Assembly: GCA_003210275.1 (NCBI GenBank)
Contig: QCVU01000002.1
Coordinates: 1-47,808, forward strand
DNA: 47,808 nucleotides
From: Prochlorococcus sp. AG-686-M10
GTDB lineage: Bacteria > Cyanobacteriota > Cyanobacteriia > PCC-6307 > Cyanobiaceae
Reading direction: 5' to 3'
A model generated the notes under the pieces. The model was not told the origin of the DNA. It saw nothing but the letters and a program-made list of their open reading frames with translations, and made no database searches. Below, in pieces: positions 11,269 through 21,905 of this stretch (within the stretch, counting starts at the first letter, position 1; each line of letters starts with the position of its first letter). A program made the position numbers and the translations under genes.

Positions 11269-12336
11269 ATGATGACTTCATCAAATAATCAATCTTTAGA
11301 AAAAACATCTGATTTGCATGTTGTTGAAACACGTCCATTAATACCTCCAATTAAACTTCATAATGATATACCTCTAGATTATACCTCCGCTGATACTGTC
11401 TCAAATACTAGAAGATCGATACAAAATATTTTGCATAATAATGATCCTAGGCTTTTAGTCATAATGGGACCATGCTCAATTCATGATATTGAAGCTGCTA
11501 AAGAATATGCAGAATATATTCAGGAATTTAGAAAAATCTATAATGATAAGTTGGAAATTGTAATGAGAGTATATTTTGAAAAACCAAGAACCACAATTGG
11601 ATGGAAAGGATTGATAAATGATCCACATCTAGATGGTTCATACGATATCAATACAGGTTTACGTAGAGCTAGAAGTTTACTCTCTTATCTCGCAACTCGC
11701 GGTATTCCTTCAGCGACTGAGTTGTTAGATCCAATTGTTCCTCAATATATTGCTGACTTAATCAGCTGGACAGCAATTGGTGCAAGGACTACTGAAAGTC
11801 AAACTCATAGAGAAATGGCTTCAGGATTATCTATGCCTATTGGTTTTAAAAATGGTACAGATGGTTCTTTTAGTACAGCTATTAATGCGATGCAGTCGGC
11901 TTCAAAATCCCATCATTTTTTAGGTGTTAATGATCAAGGTTATGCCTCTATTGTTAATACGACCGGTAATCCAGATGGACATATAGTTTTAAGAGGGGGT
12001 TCAAAAGGAGTTAATTTTGAAAATCAACACGTAAAAAGTATTTCTTCTGAATTAAAAGCAGATAATCTTCCATACAAAGTTATGATTGATTGTAGTCATG
12101 GAAATTCTAATAAAGACTTCAGGAAGCAATCTGCTGTTTTAAAAAACGTAGCAAATCAAATTAAAAATGGGGAAAAAAATATTTTAGGAATCATGCTTGA
12201 AAGTCATCTTAAGGAAGGTAATCAAAAACTTTCAAATTGCAATGATCTTGAGTATGGGAGAAGTATTACTGATGCTTGTATAAATATAAATACGACAAAA
12301 AATTTGCTCGCGAGTTTATATGAGTCAATTTTGTAA
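11269..12336 (+). CDS. 3-deoxy-7-phosphoheptulonate (DAHP) synthase
   Basis: LLVIMGPCSIHDIEAAKEYA, MRVYFEKPRTTIGWKGLINDPHLDGSYDIN and MIDCSHGNSNKD; AroF/AroG/AroH class. Confidence 0.96.
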   Translation: MMTSSNNQSLEKTSDLHVVETRPLIPPIKLHNDIPLDYTSADTVSNTRRSIQNILHNNDPRLLVIMGPCSIHDIEAAKEYAEYIQEFRKIYNDKLEIVMRVYFEKPRTTIGWKGLINDPHLDGSYDINTGLRRARSLLSYLATRGIPSATELLDPIVPQYIADLISWTAIGARTTESQTHREMASGLSMPIGFKNGTDGSFSTAINAMQSASKSHHFLGVNDQGYASIVNTTGNPDGHIVLRGGSKGVNFENQHVKSISSELKADNLPYKVMIDCSHGNSNKDFRKQSAVLKNVANQIKNGEKNILGIMLESHLKEGNQKLSNCNDLEYGRSITDACININTTKNLLASLYESIL

Positions 12337-12337
12337 T

Positions 12338-12982
12338 TTATAAACCTGTAATAAAATAGTTAAAGCAAAATGCTGCTGAAATTGGCACAATTAAATTATC
12401 TATTCCAAAAATACTAAATTGTTCAATAACGGTTGAAATAAATGCAATGGTAAATATATTAATACTCAAAGAATATTTTTGGAAATAACTTAAACCAAAA
12501 ACAACTATCAAGCTTGTAATGAACATAGTCATTGTTCCAAAGAAGGATTTTTTTTGGTTTAAAAAAAACCAACTTTTGGATTGAAAGTTTTTACCTATTA
12601 ATCCCGCAAAGCCATCTCCAAATGTCATTATAAAAAATCCAGCGATCAGTGAAGTAGGATCTTTATTCCAATAAAGGTATATTAAGATAAATAAACTTAG
12701 ACAATAAAATAATGTTCCATAACTTTTTCTATCTACATCTTCAATAGTTGGGAATAATTTAGATTGGTAATTTATGAAGGTTAATAACGAAATAAGCCCT
12801 GTGAAATAAAGAGCAGACATTTGATCTATATCTAAAAATTTAGCGAGAGGAATTAAAGGTCCTATTCCAATATGAATGATTTTTCTAAGTGCTTCTTTAT
12901 TATTTGGATTAAACTTTTTATATATTATTGAAATTAAAAAGATAATAAATATATAAATTAAAATAAAAACAAAATTCAACAA
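12338..12982 (-). CDS. phytol/dolichol kinase-like (CTP-dependent lipid kinase, Sec59/VTE5-like) membrane protein
   Basis: RKIIHIGIGPLIPLAKFL, TFGDGFAGLIGK, KSFFGTMTMF; multiple TM segments. Confidence 0.75.
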   Translation of the reverse strand: MLNFVFILIYIFIIFLISIIYKKFNPNNKEALRKIIHIGIGPLIPLAKFLDIDQMSALYFTGLISLLTFINYQSKLFPTIEDVDRKSYGTLFYCLSLFILIYLYWNKDPTSLIAGFFIMTFGDGFAGLIGKNFQSKSWFFLNQKKSFFGTMTMFITSLIVVFGLSYFQKYSLSINIFTIAFISTVIEQFSIFGIDNLIVPISAAFCFNYFITGL

Positions 12983-12987
12983 TTTAA

Positions 12988-14007
12988 TTATGCTGCTTTT
13001 TGATGAGTGGTCATTACTCTCAGTTTTAATATTGCCTTTGCTTCTAGTTGCCTAACTCTTTCTCTGGATACATTTATTTGTCTTCCTATTTCAGCAAGTG
13101 TAAGAGGCTCTTCTCCGTCTAAACCGAATCTAAGTTTCATGATTTTTTGTTCTCTTTCATTTAGCTGTGTAAGCCAAGTTCCTAAATGTTCTTTTTGGAT
13201 GGTTCTATCCATTCCTTCCATAGGCTCTTCTCCATTTGGATCAGGAATAAGTTCACCAAGAGTACTACGATCTTCTTCGCCTCTTGCGTGAGCATCAAGA
13301 GATGCGCATGGAGCACTTTGAGAGATTAAGTCTTCTAAATCTTTTTGCTCTATCCCCATTGCTGTTGCCATTTCTAATCTGGTTGGTTGCCTTCCTGACT
13401 TTTGAGACAATTCTCTAGAAACTCTCCTCATTTTGGATAGCTTTTCACTGATATGAATTGGCAATCGGATTGTTCTAGCACTGTTATCAATAGCTCTTGT
13501 CATTCCTTGTCTAATCCACCAATAAGCATAAGTAGAAAATTTATATCCCATCGCAGGATCAAACTTGTCAACAGCTCTTTCTAAGCCTATAGCGCCTTCT
13601 TGTACCAAGTCTAATAATTCTAAACCTTGATTTTGATACTTCTTGGCAACAGACACTACTAACCTTAAATTGGCTGACATCATCCTATCTCTAGATCTTT
13701 TCCCAATTTTAATTAGGCGTAGATTTTTTGATGATCTTTCTATTTCAGGAATTTCTAGCATTTTTTTCATGTTTTGAACATGATGCGCTAACTCTATTTC
13801 CTCTGATGCTGTAAGAAGAGGAACTCTTCCAATACTACTTAAGTAATAACCTATAGAATCTGAAGCTAGTCTTACAGATTTTTTTTGGCTTTTTTTAGCA
13901 GTTAAGCTCGATTTTGTTTTGCGAGTCTTGCCCGCAGTGTTTGGTAATCTAGGTTCTTCAGTTTTCTTTTTTGAAGAACTATTTCCAGATTCCAGAAGGA
14001 TCCCCAT
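12988..14007 (-). CDS. RNA polymerase sigma factor, sigma-70 family, group 2-type
   Basis: DSIGYYLSSIGRVPLLTASEEIELA, GLELLDLVQEGAIGLERAVDKFDP, YAYWWIRQGMTRAI and C-terminal HTH. MGILLESG start preferred over the ORF start at 14094. Confidence 0.94.
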   Translation of the reverse strand: MGILLESGNSSSKKKTEEPRLPNTAGKTRKTKSSLTAKKSQKKSVRLASDSIGYYLSSIGRVPLLTASEEIELAHHVQNMKKMLEIPEIERSSKNLRLIKIGKRSRDRMMSANLRLVVSVAKKYQNQGLELLDLVQEGAIGLERAVDKFDPAMGYKFSTYAYWWIRQGMTRAIDNSARTIRLPIHISEKLSKMRRVSRELSQKSGRQPTRLEMATAMGIEQKDLEDLISQSAPCASLDAHARGEEDRSTLGELIPDPNGEEPMEGMDRTIQKEHLGTWLTQLNEREQKIMKLRFGLDGEEPLTLAEIGRQINVSRERVRQLEAKAILKLRVMTTHQKAA

Positions 14008-14213
14008 CACCCTGGCCTCTTTAAATGGATTTTTTAAAAAGTTAGCACTGAAATCAAAATAAAAACTACTTTTGCGTTGAAACTTTAAAGACAAATAAAT
14101 TAAATTTTATCTTTATTCCCTTAAAACAATTGATATAATTGGTTTTTAATTAAATAAAAATATTTATCAATATTGAGTAATTTTTTAAAATGTTATAAAA
14201 ATTAATTGTTTTT

Positions 14214-16292
14214 TCAATTTTTGATCAAATCAATTTGAGACCGATTTAAGTTTGAGTCTTCCTTCTTTTTTTCGTACACTCCATCTTTATTCATTACCCA
14301 GGAGTAATAGTTATCATCAATATAAATTTGTAAAAGGTTATATAGTTGAGATTTTAATTTTATGTCTTCTATGGGAGTTACTGCTTCTATTCTTCTGTCT
14401 AAATTTCTCCTCATCCAGTCTGCACTGCCAATAAAAACTTCTGGATTATTGTTATTGTGAAACCAAAAAATTCTAGAATGCTCAAGAAAATGCCCAATAA
14501 TACTCGTGACCCTAATATTTTCGCTCAAATTCTTTCTTTGAGGATATAAACAACAAATACCTCTGATAATTAGGTGAATTTTAACTCCTGTTTGTGAAGC
14601 TAAATAAAGTAATTGAATAATTTCTGGGTCTACTAGAGAATTCATTTTTGCAATGATTTCTCCTTTTTCTCCTCTTTTGGCATTATCAATTTCTCTATTT
14701 ATTAGATAGATGAATTTTTTTCTTAATGATGTTGGAGATACTAATAATTTCTGATAAGTTTTTTGTTTTGAGAATCCTGATAAATAATTAAATAGTTCAA
14801 TTAAATCTGAGGAAATATCAGGATCTGTTGAAAGAAGTCCTATATCTGTGTAAAAGCGAGAAGTGTTTGAATTGTAATTTCCAGTTCCAATATGAAAATA
14901 ATTTCTTAGTCTTCCTTTTTCCTTTCTAACCACTAACGCAACTTTTGTATGTGTTTTGAAGCCTAGTATTCCATAAACGACATGAATTCCAGCCTGCTCA
15001 AGCTGTTTTGCCCATTGAACGTTGTTATCTTCATCAAATCTTGCTTTGAGCTCAACAAGAGTCATTACCTCTTTCCCATTCTCAGCGGCTCTCATCAAAG
15101 CTTCAATAATTGGAGAATCTTTTGAAACTCTATAAAGAGTAATTTTAATAGCTAATACAAGGGGGTCATCAGCAGCTTTATTGATAAATTCTTCAACAGA
15201 GGTTTTGAATAAGTCATATGGGTGATGCAGAAGTATATTTTGTTTCCTGAGAATGCTAAAAATAGAGTTAAAATTTTTATCTTTTGGAGCATCTAATGAT
15301 TTTAATAATGGATGAGTGTTTCCAATTAACAAATTTCTTTTTAAATCCTCGCGATTAATTTTTGTAAGATAATTTAAATCATCAAGTCCTAATAAGCTCT
15401 TGCAAAAGTAAATATATTCTTCAGTTATTTCAATACTCTCAATGAGTAACTTTAAAATATTCTCTGGTATATTTTCTTCTACTTCTAATCTAACTACATC
15501 ACCCCCTAATCTTCTTTTTTGCAAGCTTTGTTCTACTGCAAGAAGTAAGTCGTCAGCTTCAAGTTCTTTTAATTCTAAATCCGCGTCTCTTGTTACTCTG
15601 AAAAAAGAATAATTTAAGCATTCCATTCCATTAAATAAGGCATTGATATTGTTTCCAATTAAGTCTTCAACAGTTATAAAAAAATGCTCTCTTTCATCTT
15701 TAGTTTCAATAATTTCATTAGGAATAAGTATAAATCTGCCTATATTTTTTGTCGGGATTTTAATTCTTACAAATTGATTTTTTGATTCTTCGCCATCATT
15801 AATTAGAGCAGCTAAATTAAGACTAAGGTTACTTATAAAGGGGAATGGGTGTGCAGGATCAACAACTAATGGCGTTAATAATGGAAATATTGATGATAGG
15901 AAATAATTATTACACCAATTTTTTTGATTTTCATTTAGTTCCTGATACTTTTTGATGAAAATCCCTTGACTTCTGAGCTCATCATTTAGTTCGTTATTAA
16001 GGTAGTTTTCTTGGAGGTTTGTGAGATTTTTTACTTCTTTGTTTATTTTTTTTAGTTGTTCTTTAGGCATTAGTCCATCAATACTTTTTTTTCTAATTCC
16101 AGCTTCAACTTGAGCTTTTAATGATGCAACCCTAACCATAAAAAATTCATCAAGATTATTACTGAAAATTGAAAAAAATTTAATTTTATCTAATACTTTA
16201 TAATCTTTCTCCATACCAGTAAGAAGAACTCTTTTATTAAATTCAATCCAACTTAATTCCCTATTAATGTAGTTATTTGCTTCGTATTTCAT
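14214..16292 (-). CDS. ppk: polyphosphate kinase 1
   Basis: YINRELSWIEFNKRVL, VELKARFDEDNNVQWAKQLEQAGIHVVYG and HIGTGNYNSNTSRFYTDIGLLS. Confidence 0.97.
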   Translation of the reverse strand: MKYEANNYINRELSWIEFNKRVLLTGMEKDYKVLDKIKFFSIFSNNLDEFFMVRVASLKAQVEAGIRKKSIDGLMPKEQLKKINKEVKNLTNLQENYLNNELNDELRSQGIFIKKYQELNENQKNWCNNYFLSSIFPLLTPLVVDPAHPFPFISNLSLNLAALINDGEESKNQFVRIKIPTKNIGRFILIPNEIIETKDEREHFFITVEDLIGNNINALFNGMECLNYSFFRVTRDADLELKELEADDLLLAVEQSLQKRRLGGDVVRLEVEENIPENILKLLIESIEITEEYIYFCKSLLGLDDLNYLTKINREDLKRNLLIGNTHPLLKSLDAPKDKNFNSIFSILRKQNILLHHPYDLFKTSVEEFINKAADDPLVLAIKITLYRVSKDSPIIEALMRAAENGKEVMTLVELKARFDEDNNVQWAKQLEQAGIHVVYGILGFKTHTKVALVVRKEKGRLRNYFHIGTGNYNSNTSRFYTDIGLLSTDPDISSDLIELFNYLSGFSKQKTYQKLLVSPTSLRKKFIYLINREIDNAKRGEKGEIIAKMNSLVDPEIIQLLYLASQTGVKIHLIIRGICCLYPQRKNLSENIRVTSIIGHFLEHSRIFWFHNNNNPEVFIGSADWMRRNLDRRIEAVTPIEDIKLKSQLYNLLQIYIDDNYYSWVMNKDGVYEKKKEDSNLNRSQIDLIKN

Positions 16293-16309
16293 TAGGAAGA
16301 TTTATTTCG

Positions 16310-17560
16310 TTAATTATAGGAAATTTTGTTATCTTTCCCTTCAGCAATAAGGTAGATCATAAAGAGTAAAATAATTGATCCTGCAATAAATGGTGCTTTA
16401 GGACCAAAATCATCATAAACTCTCCCAGCCATCCCAATACCTAAAACTCCGCCAAGACTTTGAAGACCTTGCAAATTACTTAATATAGACCCCTGATTAT
16501 CTCCATCTAATTTTTTTGAAATTAAAGCTCTTAAGGTAGGTGTAATTAACCCTGCACCTACAGCTAAAAATGAAACGGCAGAGTAAATATTTGCTGCCGC
16601 ATTTTCTTTAGGTGTTGTTATCAATAGGAAACATGCTAAAAGAATAAATCCTGAACCAATCAAGGTGAGTTTCATTTCTCCAAATCTTTTTACTAATGGA
16701 CCAATTAGCCCGCCCTGTACAATAATTGCTATTACGCCTACAACTACAAGAGTTCCACTTGATGCCTTAGTAGTCCAATTCAGAGACTCTTGAAGGAAGA
16801 AAATTAAAATATTTGTTAGTCCAGTAAAAGCTATAAAATATATAAAAAAAGCTAAAGATAATTTTCTAATTTTTTCTTCTTTGAATACTTTAAATAATTG
16901 TTTTAAAGGGTTTTTTAAAATTTGGGTTGATTTATTTAATTCTTTTTGAGGCTTAGTTTCTGGCAAATAAAAGAATACTAGTATAAAGTTTATAATTGGA
17001 ATTATTGAAGCTATAATTACTGGGATGATGAAATTATTATCCGCATTCTTAGCAAAAATAACGACAAATATATTACCTAAGAAAAAACTTAACCCAAATG
17101 CAACTCCAATAAGTCCAAAGGTTTTTGCCCTTTTTTCAGGACTAGAAATATCTGCAAGAATAGTAGTCGCTGTTGCTGCAGTTCCACCACTTAGACCATC
17201 AATAAGTCTTGCTATAAACAATAAAAATAAAGGGATAGTAGCCAGTGAAGTTGACCAATCAAATAAAACAGTAAAAGATAATATTGATATCCCGATGATT
17301 GAGCCAGTTATACAAAACAAAGTTACAGGTCTTCTTCCATACCTATCGCTCATAATCCCAATAATAGGAGAAGCTGTAAATTGTGCTAATTGATAAGTAC
17401 AAGAGAGTAGACCATAAGTACTAGCTTTTGAGTCAAAAAGTAAAACAAAAGAAGGCAAAATTGGTAAAAGGATACTTTCGCTTAATCGGTCATTTAGGAG
17501 AGTTACAAAAGCACTGAACAAAGTGAATTTTCTACTTGGCTTGAATAAACTTTTTTTCAC
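16310..17560 (-). CDS. MFS transporter (drug-efflux/TetA-like)
   Basis: 12-TM-like; GIMSDRYGRRPVTLF signature and LIDGLSGGTAATATTILADIS. Confidence 0.88.
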   Translation of the reverse strand: MKKSLFKPSRKFTLFSAFVTLLNDRLSESILLPILPSFVLLFDSKASTYGLLSCTYQLAQFTASPIIGIMSDRYGRRPVTLFCITGSIIGISILSFTVLFDWSTSLATIPLFLLFIARLIDGLSGGTAATATTILADISSPEKRAKTFGLIGVAFGLSFFLGNIFVVIFAKNADNNFIIPVIIASIIPIINFILVFFYLPETKPQKELNKSTQILKNPLKQLFKVFKEEKIRKLSLAFFIYFIAFTGLTNILIFFLQESLNWTTKASSGTLVVVGVIAIIVQGGLIGPLVKRFGEMKLTLIGSGFILLACFLLITTPKENAAANIYSAVSFLAVGAGLITPTLRALISKKLDGDNQGSILSNLQGLQSLGGVLGIGMAGRVYDDFGPKAPFIAGSIILLFMIYLIAEGKDNKISYN

Positions 17561-17599
17561 AATATTTATCTACAATACAATTTTCTTCTACTACCATAC

Positions 17600-18391
17600 T
17601 TGTTAATGGAGATTAATGTGCCCGGTGTAGTTTATTTAGTTGGAGCAGGTCCTGGTGACCCTGAGCTGTTAACTTTAAAAGCTTTACGACTTATCAAAAG
17701 TTGTGATGCTTTGGTCCATGACGCCTTAGTTTCCGCCGAAATCATAAAGGAAACTAACAAGAAAACCGAAATATTTAATGTAGGTAAAAGAGCTGGTTTG
17801 TGTTCTGTTCCTCAGTCTGAAACCAATTCACTTATTTTAAAATTAGCAAAAGAAGGAAAGAATGTTGTAAGGCTTAAAGGAGGAGATCCTTTTGTTTTCT
17901 CACGAGGGGGTGAAGAAGTATCCTTTTTAGAAAAAAATGGGATTTCAGTTGAAATCGTGCCTGGGATAACTTCTGGAATAGCTGCTCCTTCAAATTTCGG
18001 GATTCCATTAACTCATCGACAAGCAGGAAGCTCCATAACTTTTGTCACTGGACATGAAGATATTGATAAAGACAAAAGGACTGTTAATTGGAGAATGTTA
18101 GCTAAATCATCTGACGGTTTAGTAATTTATATGGGTATGAGAAATATAGAATTTATTGTTAAAGAATTACTTTTGGGCGGTTTGGATGAGAATACTAAGT
18201 GTGCTGTTATTCAAGAAGCAACTTTACATAATCAAAAATGTTTAATTTCAGAATTAAAGAATTTAGTAGAGACAATTAGTAATAAAGGTTTTACTTCACC
18301 ATCAATTGTTGTTATTGGAAATATTGTTGATTTTAAAGTTAATAACTATATAAATAATCTATCTGATGCTTCTTTACCAGAGAAAAAATAA
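17600..18391 (+). CDS. cobA: uroporphyrinogen-III C-methyltransferase
   Basis: VYLVGAGPGDPELLTLKALRLI and VVRLKGGDPFVFSRGGEEVSFL. Start probably just downstream of 17600. Confidence 0.95.
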   Translation: MLMEINVPGVVYLVGAGPGDPELLTLKALRLIKSCDALVHDALVSAEIIKETNKKTEIFNVGKRAGLCSVPQSETNSLILKLAKEGKNVVRLKGGDPFVFSRGGEEVSFLEKNGISVEIVPGITSGIAAPSNFGIPLTHRQAGSSITFVTGHEDIDKDKRTVNWRMLAKSSDGLVIYMGMRNIEFIVKELLLGGLDENTKCAVIQEATLHNQKCLISELKNLVETISNKGFTSPSIVVIGNIVDFKVNNYINNLSDASLPEKK

Positions 18392-18393
18392 TC

Positions 18394-19221
18394 TTACTTA
18401 TACAACAATTCCCAGAAATACTTTGGATCAAAAGTTGTTATAAATTCTATATCATTAACTCTTTTAATTTGCCTACAAGATAAACTATTAATTGCAATTA
18501 AAATATCATCATTATAAAATTTAGGTAAGATTAATTCTTCTTTTATGATTTTTAATTTTATAGCTTTTTTAACCATAATTCCCTGAAGACATCCACTTTT
18601 TTTTCTTGGTGTTATCCATGTGTTGTTTCTTTTTAGTAATATATTAAAAGTACTGCCACAACACAATTCATTAGCTGTATTTAACATCAAACAATCATCA
18701 AATAATTTTTTATTAGCTTCTATTAGTACTTGTATTGATTGATTATATGAAAAAGTTTTACATTGATTAATTAAACTATATTGATTTCTTTTTTCTGTTT
18801 GACTAATAAATGTACTTATTGGAGAAAAATTAGGTTTTATAAGATAAAATTCAATCCATAAATTACTTTTATTATCCTCCTGTTGATCATGATTAACTCT
18901 AATTGTTCTGCCTTTATTCAAACCTCTGCTGTAATTAATTCTAATTGATCCTAATTGATGGTTTTTAAGAGATAATTTCGCAATACCTAGATTAATAATG
19001 TCTTTTAAATATGATTTATTAATATTCAAATTTATGTTTAAAATCCTACTGCTATTTTCTAGCCTTTGAATATGTTCGTCTATTAATACAGCATTATTAT
19101 TTTTTATTAAAACAGTTTCGAATATTCCATCTCCAAACTTTAGACCTCTATCATTTGCTGAGATATAAATATTTTCAATATCTAGCCATTTATCTTTATA
19201 CCAACCTATACTCAATTTCAT
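18394..19221 (-). CDS. pabC: aminotransferase class IV, probable 4-amino-4-deoxychorismate lyase
   Basis: ISANDRGLKFGDGIFETVLI class IV signature. ATG at 19221 overlaps the upstream pabB stop by 4 nt (ATGA), so this start is preferred to 19254. Confidence 0.82.
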   Translation of the reverse strand: MKLSIGWYKDKWLDIENIYISANDRGLKFGDGIFETVLIKNNNAVLIDEHIQRLENSSRILNINLNINKSYLKDIINLGIAKLSLKNHQLGSIRINYSRGLNKGRTIRVNHDQQEDNKSNLWIEFYLIKPNFSPISTFISQTEKRNQYSLINQCKTFSYNQSIQVLIEANKKLFDDCLMLNTANELCCGSTFNILLKRNNTWITPRKKSGCLQGIMVKKAIKLKIIKEELILPKFYNDDILIAINSLSCRQIKRVNDIEFITTFDPKYFWELLYK

Positions 19222-20537
19222 TTTAATGAATCTATTAAAGGCAAAAGTTTCCACTTTAGTTCTTCTGTTTCATTTCGTGGATCAGAATCACTCACTATTC
19301 CGCAACCAGCAGATATTTTAATTTTTTTATTTTTAACTATAAATGATCTTATCAGTATATTGCTATCAAACTCTCCATTCCAGTCAACTTTTATAAAGGA
19401 TCCACAGTAAGGTCCTCTTTCGCATTTTTCTATTTCAAATAGCCTTTGGCATGAACGTAATTTTGGAGCCCCAGTTATTGAGCCTCCAGGCCAGCAAGCA
19501 ATTAGTAAGTCAACCCAGCTTTTATTCTTTTTTAGTTTTCCTCTAATTACTGATGTAAGATGATGTACTTTTAAGTAACTCTCAAGTTTTAATATTTCTG
19601 GAACCTCAATACTCCCTATTTCGCATACTTTGCTCAAGTCATTTCTTAAGAGGTCCACAATCATAATATTTTCAGCTCTATCTTTTTCATTAGTTATCAA
19701 ATCTATGGCATTTAATGCATCTTGATTTTTATCTTGGTGTCTTGATCTTGTGCCTTTAATAGGTCTGGATTCGACATATCCTTCTTTGTCTATTTTCAAA
19801 AATCTTTCAGGTGAAGTTGATAATACTGCTTCATTGATACCCTTTGAATTATTGATTATTATCCCTCCAAAAGGGGCTTGCAATTTGCTTCTTATTTTTG
19901 AATATATGCTTAAAGAATTATATATTTCTAAAGCTTTTACCTCACATTGTGTTGTTAGATTTGCTTGAAAAATATCCCCTATAGATATTAATTTCTTAAC
20001 CTTTAAAATATTTTTTTGAAATTCGTTAGTTATTTCTTTTAAATTGATTTCCGAAAAATCAAATTTTAGATTACTTTTAATAGAATTATTTTCTGTATCA
20101 GCATTAATATTAAAAATTATCTTTTCAAATTTATTTAATTCAGCAGAACTGGTTCCTTCAAGAATTATTTCGTTAGAAATTAGATTAAATTTAATAATTG
20201 GATCATAAGAGGCAATCCACAAAGTCGATATTTCATTATTTTTCCATGGATTTTTTGGCTCGATGTAAGCACCCGCCTCAAAGTTTAACCATCCAATCCA
20301 AAATCCTTTATCAATGTTTTTTAATTGTAAAAATGGATTATTATCGATATCTAAATCATTAATATCTCTTGAGCAAATAATTTCTTTTGGGTTGACTCCT
20401 AAAATAGACCACTTCCCATTATCTTTCCCGTCACTATCTAACCAAGCCAATCCATGGTCTCCAAATTTTAATGCAAAATGATTAGCTATTAATTCTGGGT
20501 CAAGCCACTTAGATAATTTTTTTGTCTTAATTCTCAT
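19218..20537 (-). CDS. pabB: aminodeoxychorismate/anthranilate synthase component I-like
   Basis: SPERFLKIDKEGYVESRPIKGTRSR, GSITGAPKLRSCQ and SAGCGIVSDSDPRNETEE chorismate-binding motifs; followed by pabC. Confidence 0.9.
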   Translation of the reverse strand: MRIKTKKLSKWLDPELIANHFALKFGDHGLAWLDSDGKDNGKWSILGVNPKEIICSRDINDLDIDNNPFLQLKNIDKGFWIGWLNFEAGAYIEPKNPWKNNEISTLWIASYDPIIKFNLISNEIILEGTSSAELNKFEKIIFNINADTENNSIKSNLKFDFSEINLKEITNEFQKNILKVKKLISIGDIFQANLTTQCEVKALEIYNSLSIYSKIRSKLQAPFGGIIINNSKGINEAVLSTSPERFLKIDKEGYVESRPIKGTRSRHQDKNQDALNAIDLITNEKDRAENIMIVDLLRNDLSKVCEIGSIEVPEILKLESYLKVHHLTSVIRGKLKKNKSWVDLLIACWPGGSITGAPKLRSCQRLFEIEKCERGPYCGSFIKVDWNGEFDSNILIRSFIVKNKKIKISAGCGIVSDSDPRNETEELKWKLLPLIDSLK

Positions 20538-21201
20538 TCTTTTTTATTTGCCATTTTGTATAGGCTGTTTGTCTAATTCTGCAACTATCACATTTTCCAC
20601 AGGGTTCTAAATTTCCTGAATAACAACTCCATGTCTTATCTAGAGGAACATTAGTATCAAAAGCTAATTGAATAATATCTTCTTTATTTAATTCTAGTAA
20701 AGGTGTCCAAAGTTTAATTGGATTTTCTTCTCTTCCACGTTTGTTAGCAAGATTAGCTAATTCTTGAAACTTTTTAATGTAATCAGGTCTGCAATCAGGA
20801 TAACCGGAATAATCCAATGCATTAACTCCTAAGCCTATTAAATCAGCATTTATTGCCTCAGCATAACTCAACGCAACAGAAATAAAGATTGTATTTCTTC
20901 CAGGTACATAAGTATTGGGAATTGCATTTTGCTTTATACCATCAATAGGTAACTCCTTGGTTATATCTGTAAGAGAAGAACCGCCCCACAAAGATAAATC
21001 AAGCTTTACTATTTTGAATTCTTCTATTTCAAAGTGCTTGGCTATTGTTAATGCGGAATCTAATTCTTTTTTATGTCTTTGTCCGTAATCAAAAGATAAG
21101 CCAAATATTTTTGCTCTGGACGCTTTTGCTAAGCCTGTAACAGTAGAAGAATCCAACCCTCCTGATAATAAAATTACTGCAGATTTATTTTTTAAATCCA
21201 T
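20527..21201 (-). CDS. queC: 7-cyano-7-deazaguanine synthase
   Basis: AVILLSGGLDSSTVTGLAKA, PGRNTIFISVALSYAEAI and C-terminal CGKCDSCRIR. Confidence 0.96.
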   Translation of the reverse strand: MDLKNKSAVILLSGGLDSSTVTGLAKASRAKIFGLSFDYGQRHKKELDSALTIAKHFEIEEFKIVKLDLSLWGGSSLTDITKELPIDGIKQNAIPNTYVPGRNTIFISVALSYAEAINADLIGLGVNALDYSGYPDCRPDYIKKFQELANLANKRGREENPIKLWTPLLELNKEDIIQLAFDTNVPLDKTWSCYSGNLEPCGKCDSCRIRQTAYTKWQIKKNEN

Positions 21202-21206
21202 ATAAA

Positions 21207-21878
21207 CTATTTAATTTTTAAGTATTTGTGTGTCTGAAGACTTAAGTTCCATTCAGGATTATTTTTAACAAAATCAATTGTAAGTGACAACCCATTAACG
21301 TTTTCCCATGCGGGTTGTAAAAAATATTTTTTATCTAACTTATAAAAATTGCCATTTGATGATAAGTTCTGATATTTGTTTATTATTTCTTGCTTTATAT
21401 CAATTGCAAAATCAATATCTTTTTGGTCATTGATAATAATTTTTAATTCATTACAATTTTTCAAAAAATAAGTTTTGGGGGGTAAATGTCTTTTTGGAGA
21501 TAAAGTAATCCAATCATAATTGCCTGATATTTTATTTACGCCACTTGTTTCAATATGAATCTTGATTGGGTTTTGATTTTCTTCAGAAGTTTCTTTATTT
21601 ATAGCTTGGCACAAATTATCTAAATTATGATGTAAAGGCTCACCTCCAGTGATAACTAAAAAAGATGCTCCTTTTTGTCGAGCCTTTTTTACTTCATCTA
21701 TTATTTCTTTGATTGGTGTTAGAGGGTATTTTTCTTTATCCCAAGAATGTTTAGTATCACACCATGAACATCCAACATTACAACCAGCTAGTCTTATAAA
21801 AAAAGCACTTTGGCCTGTGTGAAAACCCTCTCCTTGTAATGAATGAAATTTTTCTACTATTGGTAAGAAATTTGTCAT
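21207..21878 (-). CDS. queE: 7-carboxy-7-deazaguanine synthase (radical SAM)
   Basis: FHSLQGEGFHTGQSAFFIRLAGCNVGCSWCDTKHSW with CxxxCxxC; adjacent to queC. Confidence 0.93.
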   Translation of the reverse strand: MTNFLPIVEKFHSLQGEGFHTGQSAFFIRLAGCNVGCSWCDTKHSWDKEKYPLTPIKEIIDEVKKARQKGASFLVITGGEPLHHNLDNLCQAINKETSEENQNPIKIHIETSGVNKISGNYDWITLSPKRHLPPKTYFLKNCNELKIIINDQKDIDFAIDIKQEIINKYQNLSSNGNFYKLDKKYFLQPAWENVNGLSLTIDFVKNNPEWNLSLQTHKYLKIK

Positions 21879-21905
21879 TATTTCATTCAAGAAAAATAAA
21901 TAATA

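Noticed and set aside
11253-11270. TTAATTAATTAATTAATG micro-repeat before DAHP synthase
   Set aside because: Short AT-rich tetranucleotide run expected in such a genome; no evidence of function.
17025-17393. 122-aa ORF antisense to the MFS transporter
   Set aside because: Shadow ORF inside a clear MFS gene; no recognisable domain.
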